Shown: positions 14,801-25,642 of the stretch, piece after piece
How positions within the stretch are numbered: the first letter of the stretch is position 1
Layout of the letters: each line of letters opens with the position of its first letter
Source: Saxidomus purpurata
Taxonomy: Eukaryota; Mollusca; Bivalvia; Venerida; Veneridae
NCBI GenBank assembly: GCA_022818135.1
Contig: JAFMSR010000019.1
Location: forward strand, 2,232,649-2,296,648
Direction of reading: 5' to 3'
Length of the DNA: 64,000 nucleotides
Made by a program: the position numbers and the translations under genes
Notes under the pieces: model-generated
Databases searched by the model: none
Told to the model about the DNA's origin: nothing
Seen by the model: only the letters and a program-made list of their open reading frames with translations

Positions 14801-17800
14801 TTACAGATATTGATGACTGTACCTCTAGCCATTGTGGTAATGGAACATGTATTGACAGTATCAACAATTACACTTGTGCATGCACTCCAGGCTTCACAGG
14901 CAAGAGTTGTGAAAGTGGTACGTACTGATACATTAAACATGTCGTTTTGAGTATTTCAGTATTTCTAATGTAACGTTATCATATTACACTGACTGCGTAA
15001 GTACAAATCTGTATAAAATGGAGTAAGTTGAATCGGTGGGCTAGCGAGGTAGGCTTGATATTAGCCACGTTAACATTCAGTTTCAAATATATCGGTTAAC
15101 TGGCCGCTCCAGTATAGTACCCCGGGTTAACCCTTTCTCAACATAACATGCTTAATCTGAGCATACAAGCGTACATTTGTATTTTTTATTATGTGTATGT
15201 AGAGTTCTGTTATGATTATATTATAATGATCTAGTGGATACTAATGCCCTGTCTGCAGCGGTTTGTTCACAGTTAAGCAGTGTGTTGGTCAAATTGATTA
15301 TTGTTGCAGTGTTTAGTGCGATTGCGTACTGCAGTTATATTACTGTAGATTTGACGTTTCCAAGAATTTAATATATTCAAAAGGAATAAAACACTTATTA
15401 GTACTATATTGACATGATTTTTGCGAAGTGTTTGGAATGACGAAGTGTTTGAATTGACGATATGTTTAATTTAACGAAGTGGAGCAATTGGCAAGAAATG
15501 TAGCGCAACATAAATTATAGCGAATGTTATCAAAGTTAAAGCATGCATACTCTTTTACTGTGAAGGAAATATAATGATTTCAGTGGTAACGGATTGCTAT
15601 GATCTGTATCATTTTGCTGGAAAAAGAACCGATGGTGTTTATACAATAGTCACGTGGAAAACTCATCAAAGCATGCAGGTATATTGTGACATGACGACCG
15701 ATGGAGGGGGCTGGACGGTAAGTTATATGGAAGAGATTTAAAGGGGAGATAAACGATAATTTCTTATATATTTTATATAACTTATATCTGGTCTTATTTC
15801 CTCACATCGCCCATCAATATGTTTGGGCTTGGAAACGAAATAAAACATAGTCGTGTATATCCAGCTGAGAGTATTATTACATACACGCCATGGTAAATTG
15901 AACACCCGACATGCACATTGGTGTACAGCTTACACCTTCGTGATTAACTTCATTAGACAGTTTATCTGATGGTAGTCGGGTGGAGTAAATTCACGGTGAA
16001 CAACCATAAAGGTCATTCGTTGCAAAAACTACGTAGCTTGCTACCTCGTTGTGCGTGGTCCAGGCTTCGTTTTTGGTACGTGGCATTCCCTGTTTGATAT
16101 TATTTTTGTTTTTTTTCAGTTGCTTTAAAACGTTTATGTGCTAATACAAAACTACTGAAACCGAGTAAAAAGAGGAGTAAGTTCTAAAATAATATCCTGC
16201 CCGGAACTTCTGAATGTGCTTGTAAACGTCTTGTACTCGGTATTTGGCCCTGGCTACTAATATAACTTTAAGAACAAAGCGAAGAAATAACGACGTATCA
16301 GCTATTTGTTGACGTTTAAATAGCGTTTTTCACATTATGTTAGTCATATACAGGCGGCTGGAAAGTCGCCAAACCAACTTTCCTGTTCAGTGCTTTACAG
16401 GGACAGGTCGTTAGCTGGGTTTGGGCATATCACGATCTTCAATAAGTGAAAGCTTAAAGTGATTAGCGATCTTTACCACCCATCCACAGAGAGTGTTAAT
16501 GTTATGCATTTTTCTATTAAAAGTTATGCAGCATAAACTATTCAATGGTACAAATTACTGTTACAATGTTGGCAGCGTCTCTCCTTCCAGTTCATAGCTA
16601 CACGGTTGCTCCACTATTAAATTATAATTAAGCATAGCTACACGGTTGCAATAATAATTAAGCATGTCCGTGGGTAAACTTTAAGTAAGCATATAAATAA
16701 TTATAAACTGAGTAAATATACATAGTGATAAAACGTTTCTGTATTTCATGTGACCGGTACAGTAGAACCTCGAAATTCCGGTCGGCCTTCGGCGGGAGAA
16801 ATTCGACCAGATTTTCGAGGAGACCGGATTTTTGGGGGACCATACTTTGTAATTTTCATTACTCTGGTCTTTCCTGTATACGGGATATACATTTATATGA
16901 ATCACGGTGGTTGCTTTGCAAACATGGTCGTCATTATTAAAAGTCATATTAAACATTTAAATTCACGTAAAAGTCCGTAAAACATAAAAGAACATTCGAA
17001 TCATTAAGATCTGCAAATATGTACTTTGATTCGGTGCGTAATAATAAAATGCCGTGAAGTCTAAAACCCAGGTAAATATTTATTTAAAGTAAAGTTTATG
17101 TCTTTTTGTTTAGAACTACACATAAACTGATATTTGCCTTTATAAACGTTGTCCCGTACTTCCTGATTCATTTTCCCGTCTTTTTATTTTTACTGAGTTC
17201 AGAATTATCCTGTTTAAAAAGTATAACAATCAAGAGATGAAAGCAAATTCCCAAAGCATTTGTTATACAAAGAATTGTTACAATTGTTACGCTAATTATC
17301 ACTCATACTTTGTGTGAATGTGAACATTTTATAATCGCTGACGAATATTTTCACGCCTTCGGCACATCAGAAGCGACCGGATTATTGAAAGTTATATTAG
17401 CACACAATGTTAAATTTGGGCCAAAATTATCGACCGGAATTCGGAATATTGAGGGACCGGATTTTTGAGGATATTCTAACATTAATTTTAGTGGAGAGAA
17501 AAAGGGCGGAGAAAAAAGAGCCGGATTTTTTAGGTGACCGGATTTTTAGGGGTCCGGAATTTAGGGTGTCTACTGTAGATCTTGTAGATATATTTATCAA
17601 ATTTTTACGTCATAGTGTTTTATGGGCTTTTTTTGCGATTGAATTAACCTTTTATATAGCGCTTTTGTGATCAATGTAAGTAAGCTGTTCTGTCATAGTT
17701 TTTACAATGTACCATGATATGCGTGTAACATATGTTAATGACCGAAGACAAACCAGTACTGCCAACTTTCTAAAATATAGATATATGATCGGTTACAGAG

Positions 17801-19838
17801 CTCGAAACCATGACCCTTAATATATGACAACTTACAGTTATTTCTAGTCAAAAAATCAAACCGGCAGTCCTCAAACAAAGAACCGGACTGTCAGGGAGAC
17901 ACATTCTATACTTTTTGTGATGTCTGTGCTGATCATCGCTATTTCGGTTTCCTTATGGATAACACGAGCTGCTGCCAAGGGTAAAGAGGATGAGGTTGCC
18001 ACGTACTCAGCGAAACCATTTAAATTAAACAGCAAGTTTCTACAGATATTCCAACATTCCAATTGATTTTGAACGGAGGCATTGCCGTTCCCTATTTTAC
18101 AGAGTACATCGTAGGAATAAACCGGATATTGTAGCCACTGACGTGTGTAAACATTACTGTTTCAGATATTGCAATATCTACCAAACATGTTCCGTACAAA
18201 TTCCGTTTTTCCGGATACTACCCATAAAAGTGACGCAATGAATCCAGTTTTAATGACCATTACGCTAGTTTTGCTGAAAATAGCAACGAGGTAGCAAGCG
18301 ACGTAGTTTTGACAACGAGGAGCCTCTATGCTAGTTCACCGTGAAATTGATGATGAGGGGGAAATAGTATGTCTTATATGCATAACAAGGTCCAATCCTC
18401 GCCAAACAAAAAATATGATTTATAAACATGTTATACATTAAAATACACTGTGTATATTCTTGCACGTTTTGGCCAGGTCCACGTCCAGACTATATAAACT
18501 GAAAAACAATGTACCCAGTCATGTGACTAGCGATCTACCAATTACAGGATATTGATACATTATGTCATACAATATCTGTGGACCTTACTCATGAATTCTT
18601 CTTCGGTTGGGTCTTTGACAGACCGGGTTAAATGGCCAATAAAGCTAGGTTGATAACATAAAGTCATACTCCAGATTCATACGATATACATTGTAATATA
18701 GATGACATATTTAGCTTTTCTTGATAAATTTGGGTATTTATTTAGGTATTTCAGTATCGTTTCAATGGATCAGTGGATTTCTACAGAAATTTTACCGAAT
18801 ATGAAAAAGGATTTGGAAATTTGAACACAGAATTTTGGCTTGGTATGTAACCTTATTTATATGTAGAGTTTAATAGAGAAATAATGCTACAAGCTCAAAA
18901 CGCAAGTGTTTCGCACACGACCGAATATAGTACATCATTCGATATTTTATTTTACAAATAACAATATCTAAGTGTATGTTTTACTAATTATCTTCAAAGG
19001 TTTTGATCATATCTTTTAATCTGATATTATAATGTTAAATACAGGTCTAAGTTACATTCAGGAAATAGCAAATCAAGGACAACCGGATCTACGTATCGAC
19101 CTAGAGTCCTCCAATGGCACAAGAGCCTTTGAACAATTTAAAAACTTTTATCTTTCACCTAAACCGGACTTCACCCTTCACCTTGGACAAACAAAGGATT
19201 CTTTACATAGTATGTGTATTCAAAGCAGTGTTTTTTGAGTTTACTTAATAAAAAGCGGTGTTAAGATTTTATTGAGTTTAAAAGTTTCTAAATAAAATCA
19301 GATGACCAACTTTTCCAAATTCAGCACTTAACGTTAACTGTACCTGATATCGGATGTCGCACTTGTTAAATTTTATGATTAAAACAATGCTTTCATTTAA
19401 GATAATTGTATCTGAAAATCACAATAATTAAATTACCAAGATTCAAAACATCATGGCAAACATATAGGCCAAATTTCAGGCAAATAAGGTATCAAATGTG
19501 GTATTTAGAGCCTTTCAAACGTTTGACAATCGTAGGATTGTGTATCATATAGTTTTACATACATATTTTTATTTCTAATAGTTTCAGGCCCGTATCGATT
19601 CGGTCCGTATCACAGCGGCAGCAAGTTTTCGACCTATGACAATGATGCAGATTCCTCCACAAGTTCCAGCTGTGCAAAACGATTTCGTGGAGGCTGGTGG
19701 TATAAAGAATGCCACTATGCTAACTTAAACGGACGGTATATAACACCTGGAATAAATGACGACACAGCTATGACTTATCAAAGTTTTCTCTACTATTCAT
19801 CCTTAAAAAGGAGTGCAATGATGATGAAAAGAACATAA
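7084..19838 (+). CDS. Secreted ShKT-TSP1x3-EGFx3-fibrinogen-related mosaic protein
   Basis: Predicted secreted protein of 549 residues. Exons: 7084-7096, 8861-8887, 9637-9759, 10400-10570, 10886-11056, 12242-12406, 13913-14017, 14581-14691, 14807-14917, 15584-15717, 18746-18842, 19045-19209, 19582-19838. All have AG/GT borders and phases that fit, and the total is 1650 nt ending in TAA. Residues 1-14 are a signal peptide, 17-52 a six-cysteine ShKT domain, 56-223 three TSP1 repeats, 225-332 three EGF domains and 334-549 a FReD with the usual Ca-site region (YDNDAD) and a WWY..CH..NLNG motif. FReD proteins of molluscs act as secreted lectin-like recognition proteins; that role is inferred here. 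The ATG at 7084 was chosen because exons 1 and 2 together give a clean hydrophobic leader. The full architecture is not one I recognise from a named gene. Exons 1 and 2 are the least certain. Confidence 0.85.
9637..9759 (+). CDS. ShKT-domain exon
   Basis: Bounded by TTTTCTCCAG and GTAGGT. In the phase set by its neighbours it encodes six cysteines spaced C-x7-C-x9-C-x9-C-x3-C-x2-C, with the LCPNYCNVC ending typical of ShK-toxin-like (ShKT) domains. These domains are common in secreted animal proteins, often beside proteases or TSP1 repeats, and do not by themselves imply a toxin. The other two frames are either stopped or a hydrophobic shadow. Confidence 0.8.
10400..10570 (+). CDS. TSP1 repeat exon 1
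   Basis: A 171-nt phase 1-1 exon encoding a complete thrombospondin type-1 repeat: [10 protein letters not shown], then [12 protein letters not shown], six cysteines in all. The WxxWxxW ladder and the R layer (IRTRSC) are intact. Acceptor ACATTTAAG, donor GTAATG. Confidence 0.93.
10886..11056 (+). CDS. TSP1 repeat exon 2
   Basis: A 171-nt phase 1-1 exon: [15 protein letters not shown], then [10 protein letters not shown], ending CYPGACA before GTATTA. The three tryptophans, six cysteines and arginines of a TSP1 repeat are present. The equal length and phase to exon 10400-10570 point to tandem exon duplication. Confidence 0.93.
12242..12406 (+). CDS. TSP1 repeat exon 3
   Basis: A 165-nt phase 1-1 exon after [19 protein letters not shown], then [12 protein letters not shown], ending SCETTC before GTAAGT. 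A complete third TSP1 repeat, slightly more diverged in the first loop (NCNGEQCG). Confidence 0.93.
13145..13712 (+). repeat. Intronic duplication, partner inverted at 38.95-39.5 kb
   Basis: This intron segment matches the reverse complement of about 38955-39475. Shared blocks include ATCGCTTTGCA, CCGATAG, TGATCATGGAGATCACC, ATTTTCTTCGTAATGGA and ACCGTATTTTG. Copies differ by substitutions and indels, so the duplication is not recent. A dispersed mobile repeat is possible, but the inverted copy sits directly beside a FReD exon, so a segmental origin is favoured. Confidence 0.75.
13913..14017 (+). CDS. EGF-domain exon 1
   Basis: A 105-nt phase 1-1 exon after a strong polypyrimidine acceptor (TTTTTTTCAG), ending before GTGCGT. 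It encodes [11 protein letters not shown], then [14 protein letters not shown], the six-cysteine EGF pattern with the usual aromatic-glycine ending. It lacks the DxDxC start of the next EGF copies, so it probably does not bind calcium. Confidence 0.9.
14339..14449 (+). pseudogene. Dead EGF exon inside the mosaic gene
   Basis: A close copy of the EGF exons at 14581 and 14807, with the same length (111 nt). The acceptor AG has changed to AT (CTTACAT in place of CTTACAG), the donor GT after GAACGTG has become AT, and the final cysteine codon of the domain is now tyrosine. The conserved PGF has become SCF. The frame itself is still open. With both splice sites lost it should be skipped; the flanking exons stay in phase without it. 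Confidence 0.85.
14581..14691 (+). CDS. Calcium-binding-type EGF exon 2
   Basis: A 111-nt phase 1-1 exon between TGCTTACAG and GTACGT. It encodes [15 protein letters not shown], then [16 protein letters not shown]: the DxDxC start plus the N..Y/F core typical of calcium-binding EGF domains. It is almost the same as exon 14807-14917, including the flanking intron sequence, so it is a recent tandem copy. Confidence 0.93.
14807..14917 (+). CDS. Calcium-binding-type EGF exon 3
   Basis: A 111-nt phase 1-1 exon between GCTTACAG and GTACGT, encoding [15 protein letters not shown], then [14 protein letters not shown]. It differs from the previous EGF exon at only a few positions. Confidence 0.93.
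15584..15717 (+). CDS. FReD exon a (N-terminal part of fibrinogen-related domain)
   Basis: A 134-nt exon after GATTTCAG and before GTAAGT. It encodes [19 protein letters not shown], then [14 protein letters not shown], the diagnostic start of a fibrinogen C-terminal domain. It leaves the frame in phase 0 and is followed by a 3-kb intron full of mobile elements. Confidence 0.95.
15988..18347. mobile_element. Inverted-repeat element in the FReD intron, about 2.4 kb
   Basis: The two ends are inverted copies over about 60 bp. The left end reads AAATTCACGGTGAAC and goes on to CAAAAACTACGTAGCTTGCT and ACCTCGTTG. The right end, reverse-complemented, reads AATTTCACGGTGAAC and then AAAACTACGTCGCTTGCT and ACCTCGTTG. 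No transposase frame is seen inside. A Tigger/pogo-type element is nested within it. I cannot assign a superfamily or a clear target-site duplication. Confidence 0.65.
16760..17575. mobile_element. Non-autonomous pogo/Tigger-like element, 816 bp
   Basis: Starts CAGTAGAACCTCGAAATTCC and ends, reverse-complemented, CAGTAGACACCCTAAATTCC. It is flanked on both sides by TA, the expected target duplication of Tc1/mariner-pogo elements. Extra internal copies of the ACCGGATTTTT end motif lie near both termini. No intact transposase is present, so it would need one from elsewhere. Confidence 0.8.
18746..18842 (+). CDS. FReD exon b
   Basis: A 97-nt exon between TATTTAG and GTATGT. It encodes [20 protein letters not shown], then GFG and NTEFWLG, the second block of the fibrinogen domain. 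Two paralogous exons occur at 40121-40223 (+) and 48877-48973 (-). Confidence 0.95.
19045..19209 (+). CDS. FReD exon c
   Basis: A 165-nt exon after AATACAG. It encodes [20 protein letters not shown] and then [17 protein letters not shown], ending before GTATGT. It matches the central strand-rich part of fibrinogen C domains and has the same length as the paralogous exon 40754-40918. Confidence 0.94.
19582..19838 (+). CDS. FReD terminal exon d
   Basis: A 257-nt last exon ending in TAA. It encodes the calcium-site region ([14 protein letters not shown]), then [20 protein letters not shown] and a basic tail ending MMMKRT. The exon keeps the two C-terminal cysteines that form the last disulfide. 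The acceptor at 19580-19581 was chosen over a nearby CAG because it keeps the frame and matches the paralogue. Confidence 0.93.
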
Positions 19839-20984
19839 GGAGAATTTGAACTTATGTACAATGTATATAAATATGTAAAATGAACAAATTACAAATTAGA
19901 ATGATATTTCAGTAAGAGCGATGTAGATAGATAACAAGTATTTGTCGATTTTTGTCGATTCAGCTTATTACAAAAACGAATACTTGTCCTTGAAAATTAT
20001 TTTAAAAACAGATGGACATCTTCTAGGAATTAAAAAAATCAACAACAAAATCAATCAAAACGCTTTGTTAGATTAGTGTTTGGTGTCGTTGAAACAGACT
20101 TCAAATAATCATCTTTGCAAAATTATTTCTCAAAGAGTGTATGCACAAATTACATTACAAATGTTTCTACCGACAACATGTAGTATGATATAATCCAATT
20201 GTATGATTTCCAAGCTAAACAGCAAAGAAACCTTGATTTTATCAAGAATTGGACTAAGGTGAGTGACATGCTTTGACATTCTCAAGAATCCCTGGCTACT
20301 GGCTTAGAAAACGATAAGAAACCCGTTAATTATCAGTGATTAAATAATATAATAATACCATCCTCTAATTATACTGTTTATATAGTGATGGTGTTCTCAA
20401 TTTGTATCGACATATTGTTAAGTATGTTTGCAGAAACTAGTGCCTTATACACATGATGTATCTTTTTATTTCAGTTACATCATTTCTTAGTAGAAGTATT
20501 AAGCACACAATCTTTATGGTGATCACCATTTTACATTAGCTAATAAAGTCATCACTATTTTACCTTAGCTTATCTAATTGAGACAAATACGTTGATCGTT
20601 ACATTTTTCATTATCAAATGTTTATCATACAAGACCGAATTTTCCAGCGTTGATAACACCTTATATGTAAGAACTGCAAATAAACATATACTATTCTGCG
20701 ATTCTTTAAAATATTAGAAACGCATCTTCCCTCAAATCATTTCGTAAAAACTACAACGAACAATGTACAATGAAACCCAGGTGCCGTTGCTCATTACTTC
20801 ATTTAAGTACTTATGTGATTTATCGATCATGATGTGTTGTGTCTAACTGCTTTGTTTTGTGTATGTTGACTGCTTTGTATCGTGTATTTATAACTGTTTT
20901 GTATTTGTATTGTTACGTTTTAGTGTTTTGTATTTATACTGTTTATAGAAAGGACTCAAAGAAAATAAGTCCTCGGACCCTACA
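19839..20984. other. 3' flank of the mosaic gene
   Basis: AT-rich sequence holding the probable 3' UTR. No coding signal or strong repeat was recognised. Confidence 0.4.
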
Positions 20985-21180
20985 TTACTACAACATCTAC
21001 TACTACTACCAATACCACTACTACTGCTACTGCTACTGCTACTTCTACCATTACCACTACCACTACCACTACCACTACTACCACGACCACTACCCACCAC
21101 CACTACCACTACCACTACCACTACTACTACTACTACCACTACTACTACTACCACTACTACCACCACTACTACTACTACTA

Positions 21181-21226
<46 letters not shown>

Positions 21227-21399
21227 CACCACTACCACTACTACTACTACTACTACCACTACTACTACTACCACCACTACTACCAATACCACTACCACTA
21301 CTACTACTACTACTACCACTACTACTACTACTACCATTACTACTACTACTACCACCACCACCACCACCACCACCACCACCACCACTACTACCACTACTA

Positions 21400-21451
<52 letters not shown>

Positions 21452-21794
21452 CACTACCACTACTACTACTACTACTACTACCACTACTACCAATACCACT
21501 ACCACTACTACTACCACCACCACCACCACCACCACCACCACTACTACTACTACTTTTTTTGCTACTATTACTACTTCTACACCTTCTACCACCACCACTA
21601 CTACTTCTTCTACTACTACTACCACCACCACCATCACCAACACCAACACCACTACTACTACTGCTTCTTCTACTACTACTACTTCTACTACTACTACTAC
21701 TACTACTTCTACTACTGTTACTATTACTACTACTACTACTACTACTTCTATTACTACATGTACTTCTACCACCACCATTACTACTTCTACTACA

Positions 21795-21836
<42 letters not shown>

Positions 21837-21873
21837 TCTTCTTCTTCTTCTTCTTCTATTACTACTACTTTAG
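20985..21873. repeat. Long trinucleotide microsatellite (ACT/ACC)n
   Basis: Nearly 0.9 kb of trinucleotide repeat mixing CTA, CCA and some CTT units on the plus strand, with one interrupting T-run near 21553. The long poly-Leu/Pro and poly-Val frames it creates on the two strands are compositional artefacts and not genes. Confidence 0.97.
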
Positions 21874-24800
21874 TCCAGTAACATACTTTCAATTAGGTTT
21901 TCTGATTAGAGTTGAAAAAAATGAAGAATGCAGATGAACCATAAATCTTCCCTAAAATCACCAGTCAACACAAAGACTGATGTCAGATAGGATTTGAGCT
22001 TACTACAGATCAAAGATAGTTCCAAGAATAGGTAGTATATCATCAAACTTGAGAAGGCTTAGACCCAGAAAGACAAACCTGATATTGTAATTGGTCATGG
22101 ACAGTAGATGAAGTTCCATATCTATATTGTGGTACTTGGATAAAGTGAAGGTGACCTTGAATTAAAAACCCGTTGTCTTGACAAGAGTTTGACCTAAGAT
22201 CTTCAAACTGGCCAGGGTTGTTATTCATGACGATAAGTGGTCAAACGTCAGAGTGCATTTTAACATTTTTTTCGGTTAATAACTTAAAAGTGTTATGCGC
22301 TACAGTCTTCAAACATGTAAGGAGTAAATCTTATGAATAATAGTTGAACCTTGGTCTCGTTCAGGAATCAAGTATTTTGTCATATGTATCCGTGATAGTT
22401 TTGTGAAAGGTCCACTACTAAGCGAAAATTAAGTGACAGTTATTTCAATGGCAAGTACATTACCTTATGCAAGACACTAAATAATGAAGATTGTCAGGTT
22501 AAAATTTACAGAAAGTGTTTGGAACACGAAGAAAAGTATGTGTATTATGTTGAAATCTCAGTGATTCGACAAAATGACTACCCAGGTCTTTTTAACTTTC
22601 TTCATAATGCATAGAAAAATAATTGTACATGTACTGTGGTTTTATTAGAATTTCTACATACCAGCTTTCATTTTATATTAAAATTAACTTATTTTTGTGT
22701 TTTTTAAAGTATATTTGAATTTTTGCTTTCGTTAGTATTGGACATTTAATTATACGTATTAAATCAGATACATGTTTTTGTAAAGAGTCATTTCAAATGC
22801 ATTTCATTTTAGTGTATAGAGTACTTTCAGTGCTTTGATTTGTACTGTTGGTACATTTATCATATTATTTCCATATTTTTACAATACTTTGTTAAAAACA
22901 TGTTGTACTAACCTGATACAAACGTTCAAATAAATGTGCAATTCGTACTCTTTTATTTTCATTTAAATTTATTGGCATGACAACACTAAATCTGTTCCAA
23001 TAGACTTACTGAATAACATTTTAGCATGGTCCGCATACCAAAACATTCGTTTAGTAATTACACCCCAATAAATCTGTAGAACCACCTTAATCACACCCAT
23101 AAATGCCCTTTTTATTAGGATCGCATTCCGTCCGGCGTCCGTCGTACGGCGTACGTTATACGTCCGTCAACAATTTCCTTCAAATGACATATTCTCAGAA
23201 ACCACTAAAGCAATGAAGATATAACTTAGCCGGGATGTTTCTTGCATGAAGCCATTTTATGATTGTTCAGATAATTCCATTCCATACAGAACCTCTGGTT
23301 GCCATGGCAACGAAAATGAAAATCTTCTCAACAACTTGAAGGCCTGAAGCTTAGATATTTGTCATGTGGCATTACGTAGTGGACCTCTTCAAATATTGTG
23401 CAAATTATGACGCCCGATTTAAAATTGACCCCATTCGGTGGTCACTTGTTTTTTACATAGTCATATAATTCTTCTAAATTCTTCTCTGAAGCCAAAAAGC
23501 ATAGAGCTTAGTTATTTAGCATGTGGGAATACCTAGTGGCTGAAAATAAGTGGACATATTCGGGAATTGTTCCTTTGACTTATATAGAGTGTTCGCATTA
23601 TGTCCCTTGTCAGATATTCTTCAAGGTCGACAAAAGTGCAACTTGGTCCCGTAGGTAAAAGTACATAACCTATTTGCCAGTTATTAGATGTGAGATTCGT
23701 TAATTTTTCTGCTACAAAATTCAAGACTTTCAACACGGAGACAAACGAGGCAACGAAGCTATTATGATTTATCTCATCATATTTATGCACCCCAAAAGAC
23801 GAACGTATAGGTACCACTTTGTCCGTCCTTCAGTCGTCAGTCCATCCGTTTGTCCGTAAGGCGAGCTTGTCTGGATCATAATTCAGAAACGATAACACAA
23901 AATTATTTTGTTTAAATTGTCTGAGTTTCAGTGCACAAGAACCACTACCCTCACTTTCCTTCTTTCGTATTTCAAATTATCTCCTTTCGTTTAAAAATTC
24001 TTGCCTGGAGAATAACTCCAAAAATACTGAAAGGACTTCATTCAAACCACACAAAGAGATAGATGACATGGAAAGGAAATGTAATGCTCAAGGTACATAA
24101 CTTTTTCAGCAAAATAGTATCTCCAGCTCAAAGGATTGATTTAATATTTCTAAAAGTATCTTATCAAGTTATATTTGTCCGGAGAATATGTCATGAATTA
24201 TTTAAAGGATTGACATCATATTTACCACATACTAACAACCGTAAGTGACCCCTTGGGTGTGGCGATATTTGACACATTTAAAAAAGCTGCGGTTTCTTGG
24301 ACCACATTGAATCACTTAATTGACTTGTTTCATCCTCTTTTTTCTACAACCCGTGTAAGATCTTTGAACTATTGTCACGAGTTGGAACGTATTATTCGGT
24401 TTCTTACGAAAGGCGTGTGTTTAGTACTTATCCTTTCAAGTAGCGATGATAAGAACAACTTGCGTTTGTTATACCTTAATTAGAACTGAAACGAGTGTTT
24501 CATGAAGTTTTGTAGACACATTAATTTTCAGAAAATGCAGTCGCGATATAACAGTGCCACTTAAACAGACACCATTGCCAATTCGTACGCCGTTCCGCCT
24601 TTCCGTTTCTGTGTGATGTGAGGACTGCGTTCATTTTTTTAAAAGCAAGATACAATGTATTATGCTGTCCCACACATTCGAAGCAATGTTGTACTCTGCA
24701 TTTGTAAACAGTTCATTACACATGTGGCGTACTTTCTTCATTTAAATAGACGACAGTGATTGGGATTGTTATTGAAGGGGATTAAATCTGACATCACTGA

Positions 24801-25513
24801 ATGTAATTGCTTAACACAGTTACCTTTTCTGTAAAGTTAAAGCACATTTACATGATAATGGTATGATGGTAAGTCTTGGGATGCGCTGAATATGAATTCA
24901 CAAATCATAATTCTGGTTTTGTGCAAAAAAGGCAAATAAGCACAATGTGTGTTTTCTTACTAAACTATTTATTTAATGTATTTGAAGTAAATAAAGTTAT
25001 CGTAATTGTAACTTACTGAATAAATAAGATAAGAAGCAAATCCAAAAAAAAAAACTATAGATATTAATTAACTAATGCAACTTAATTAGTATGAAAATAG
25101 TTTTTATTTATTTACAAAATGTCTTTACATATGCTTTGTAACATGCTGAAATGCATTACAGTAACATTCTCTTACAATGATCTGTCATATTGGAAATAAA
25201 CGAATTTTTAATTGTTGATTCATTCATCAAAAATCTCCTCCATTTTAACAAAACTCAATATGCTGAAATGCATTACCTTTTCTGCATTCAACACGTTTTT
25301 TTTACAGTCAATTGTCATATTAGAGATACACGCGTTTATACATACATTGTATATAATTGTTGTTTCACTCACTAAACTTCAACTCCATTTAAACGAAACT
25401 CAATCTATCATCTTATCATATGCCATTGTATATATACCAATACTTAGTGCAGGACAAACTGAGTGTAACAAACAGTTATTTTCTTAATATTAAAAAACTG
25501 TGTACAAATATGT
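21874..25513. other. Intergenic repeat-rich stretch; probable 3' UTR of the B-box gene at its right end
   Basis: No gene recognised. It holds sequence of dispersed-repeat character: a block near 22030-22250 and a GTCCGTCCG-rich block near 23110-23480 and 23820-23860 that look like repeats widespread in molluscs (from memory). On the minus strand, 25090-25513 probably contains the 3' UTR of the B-box gene, with AATAAA-type sequence near 25095-25110. Confidence 0.4.
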
Positions 25514-25642
25514 TTAGATGAGTGTCACTTCTCCTAATCTTGTTCCTATTGTATGAGGTCCGTCTGGCCTTCCATCACCCCACTTCACGTTGACCCTACC
25601 ATCTGGATGTACAACTGTCACTGTACCAGTTCTAAACCCCCA
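25514..25642 (-). CDS. B-box gene exon 3, SH3-like C-terminus
   Basis: A 129-nt terminal exon after ATTTTCAG, ending TAA. It encodes WGFRTGTVTVVHPDGRVNVK, then WGDGRPDGPHTIG and EVTLI. The G-T-V...DGxVxVxWxxG pattern is that of the second half of MIB/HERC2 domains. It lies about 7.7 kb from exon 2, but the domain continuity across the junction is convincing. Confidence 0.72.
   Translation of the reverse strand, partial: WGFRTGTVTVVHPDGRVNVKWGDGRPDGPHTIGTRLGEVTLI

Noticed and set aside
20839..21892. Long open frames of poly-Leu/Pro (+) and poly-Val (-)
   Set aside because: They are translations of a trinucleotide microsatellite without any domain or start context.
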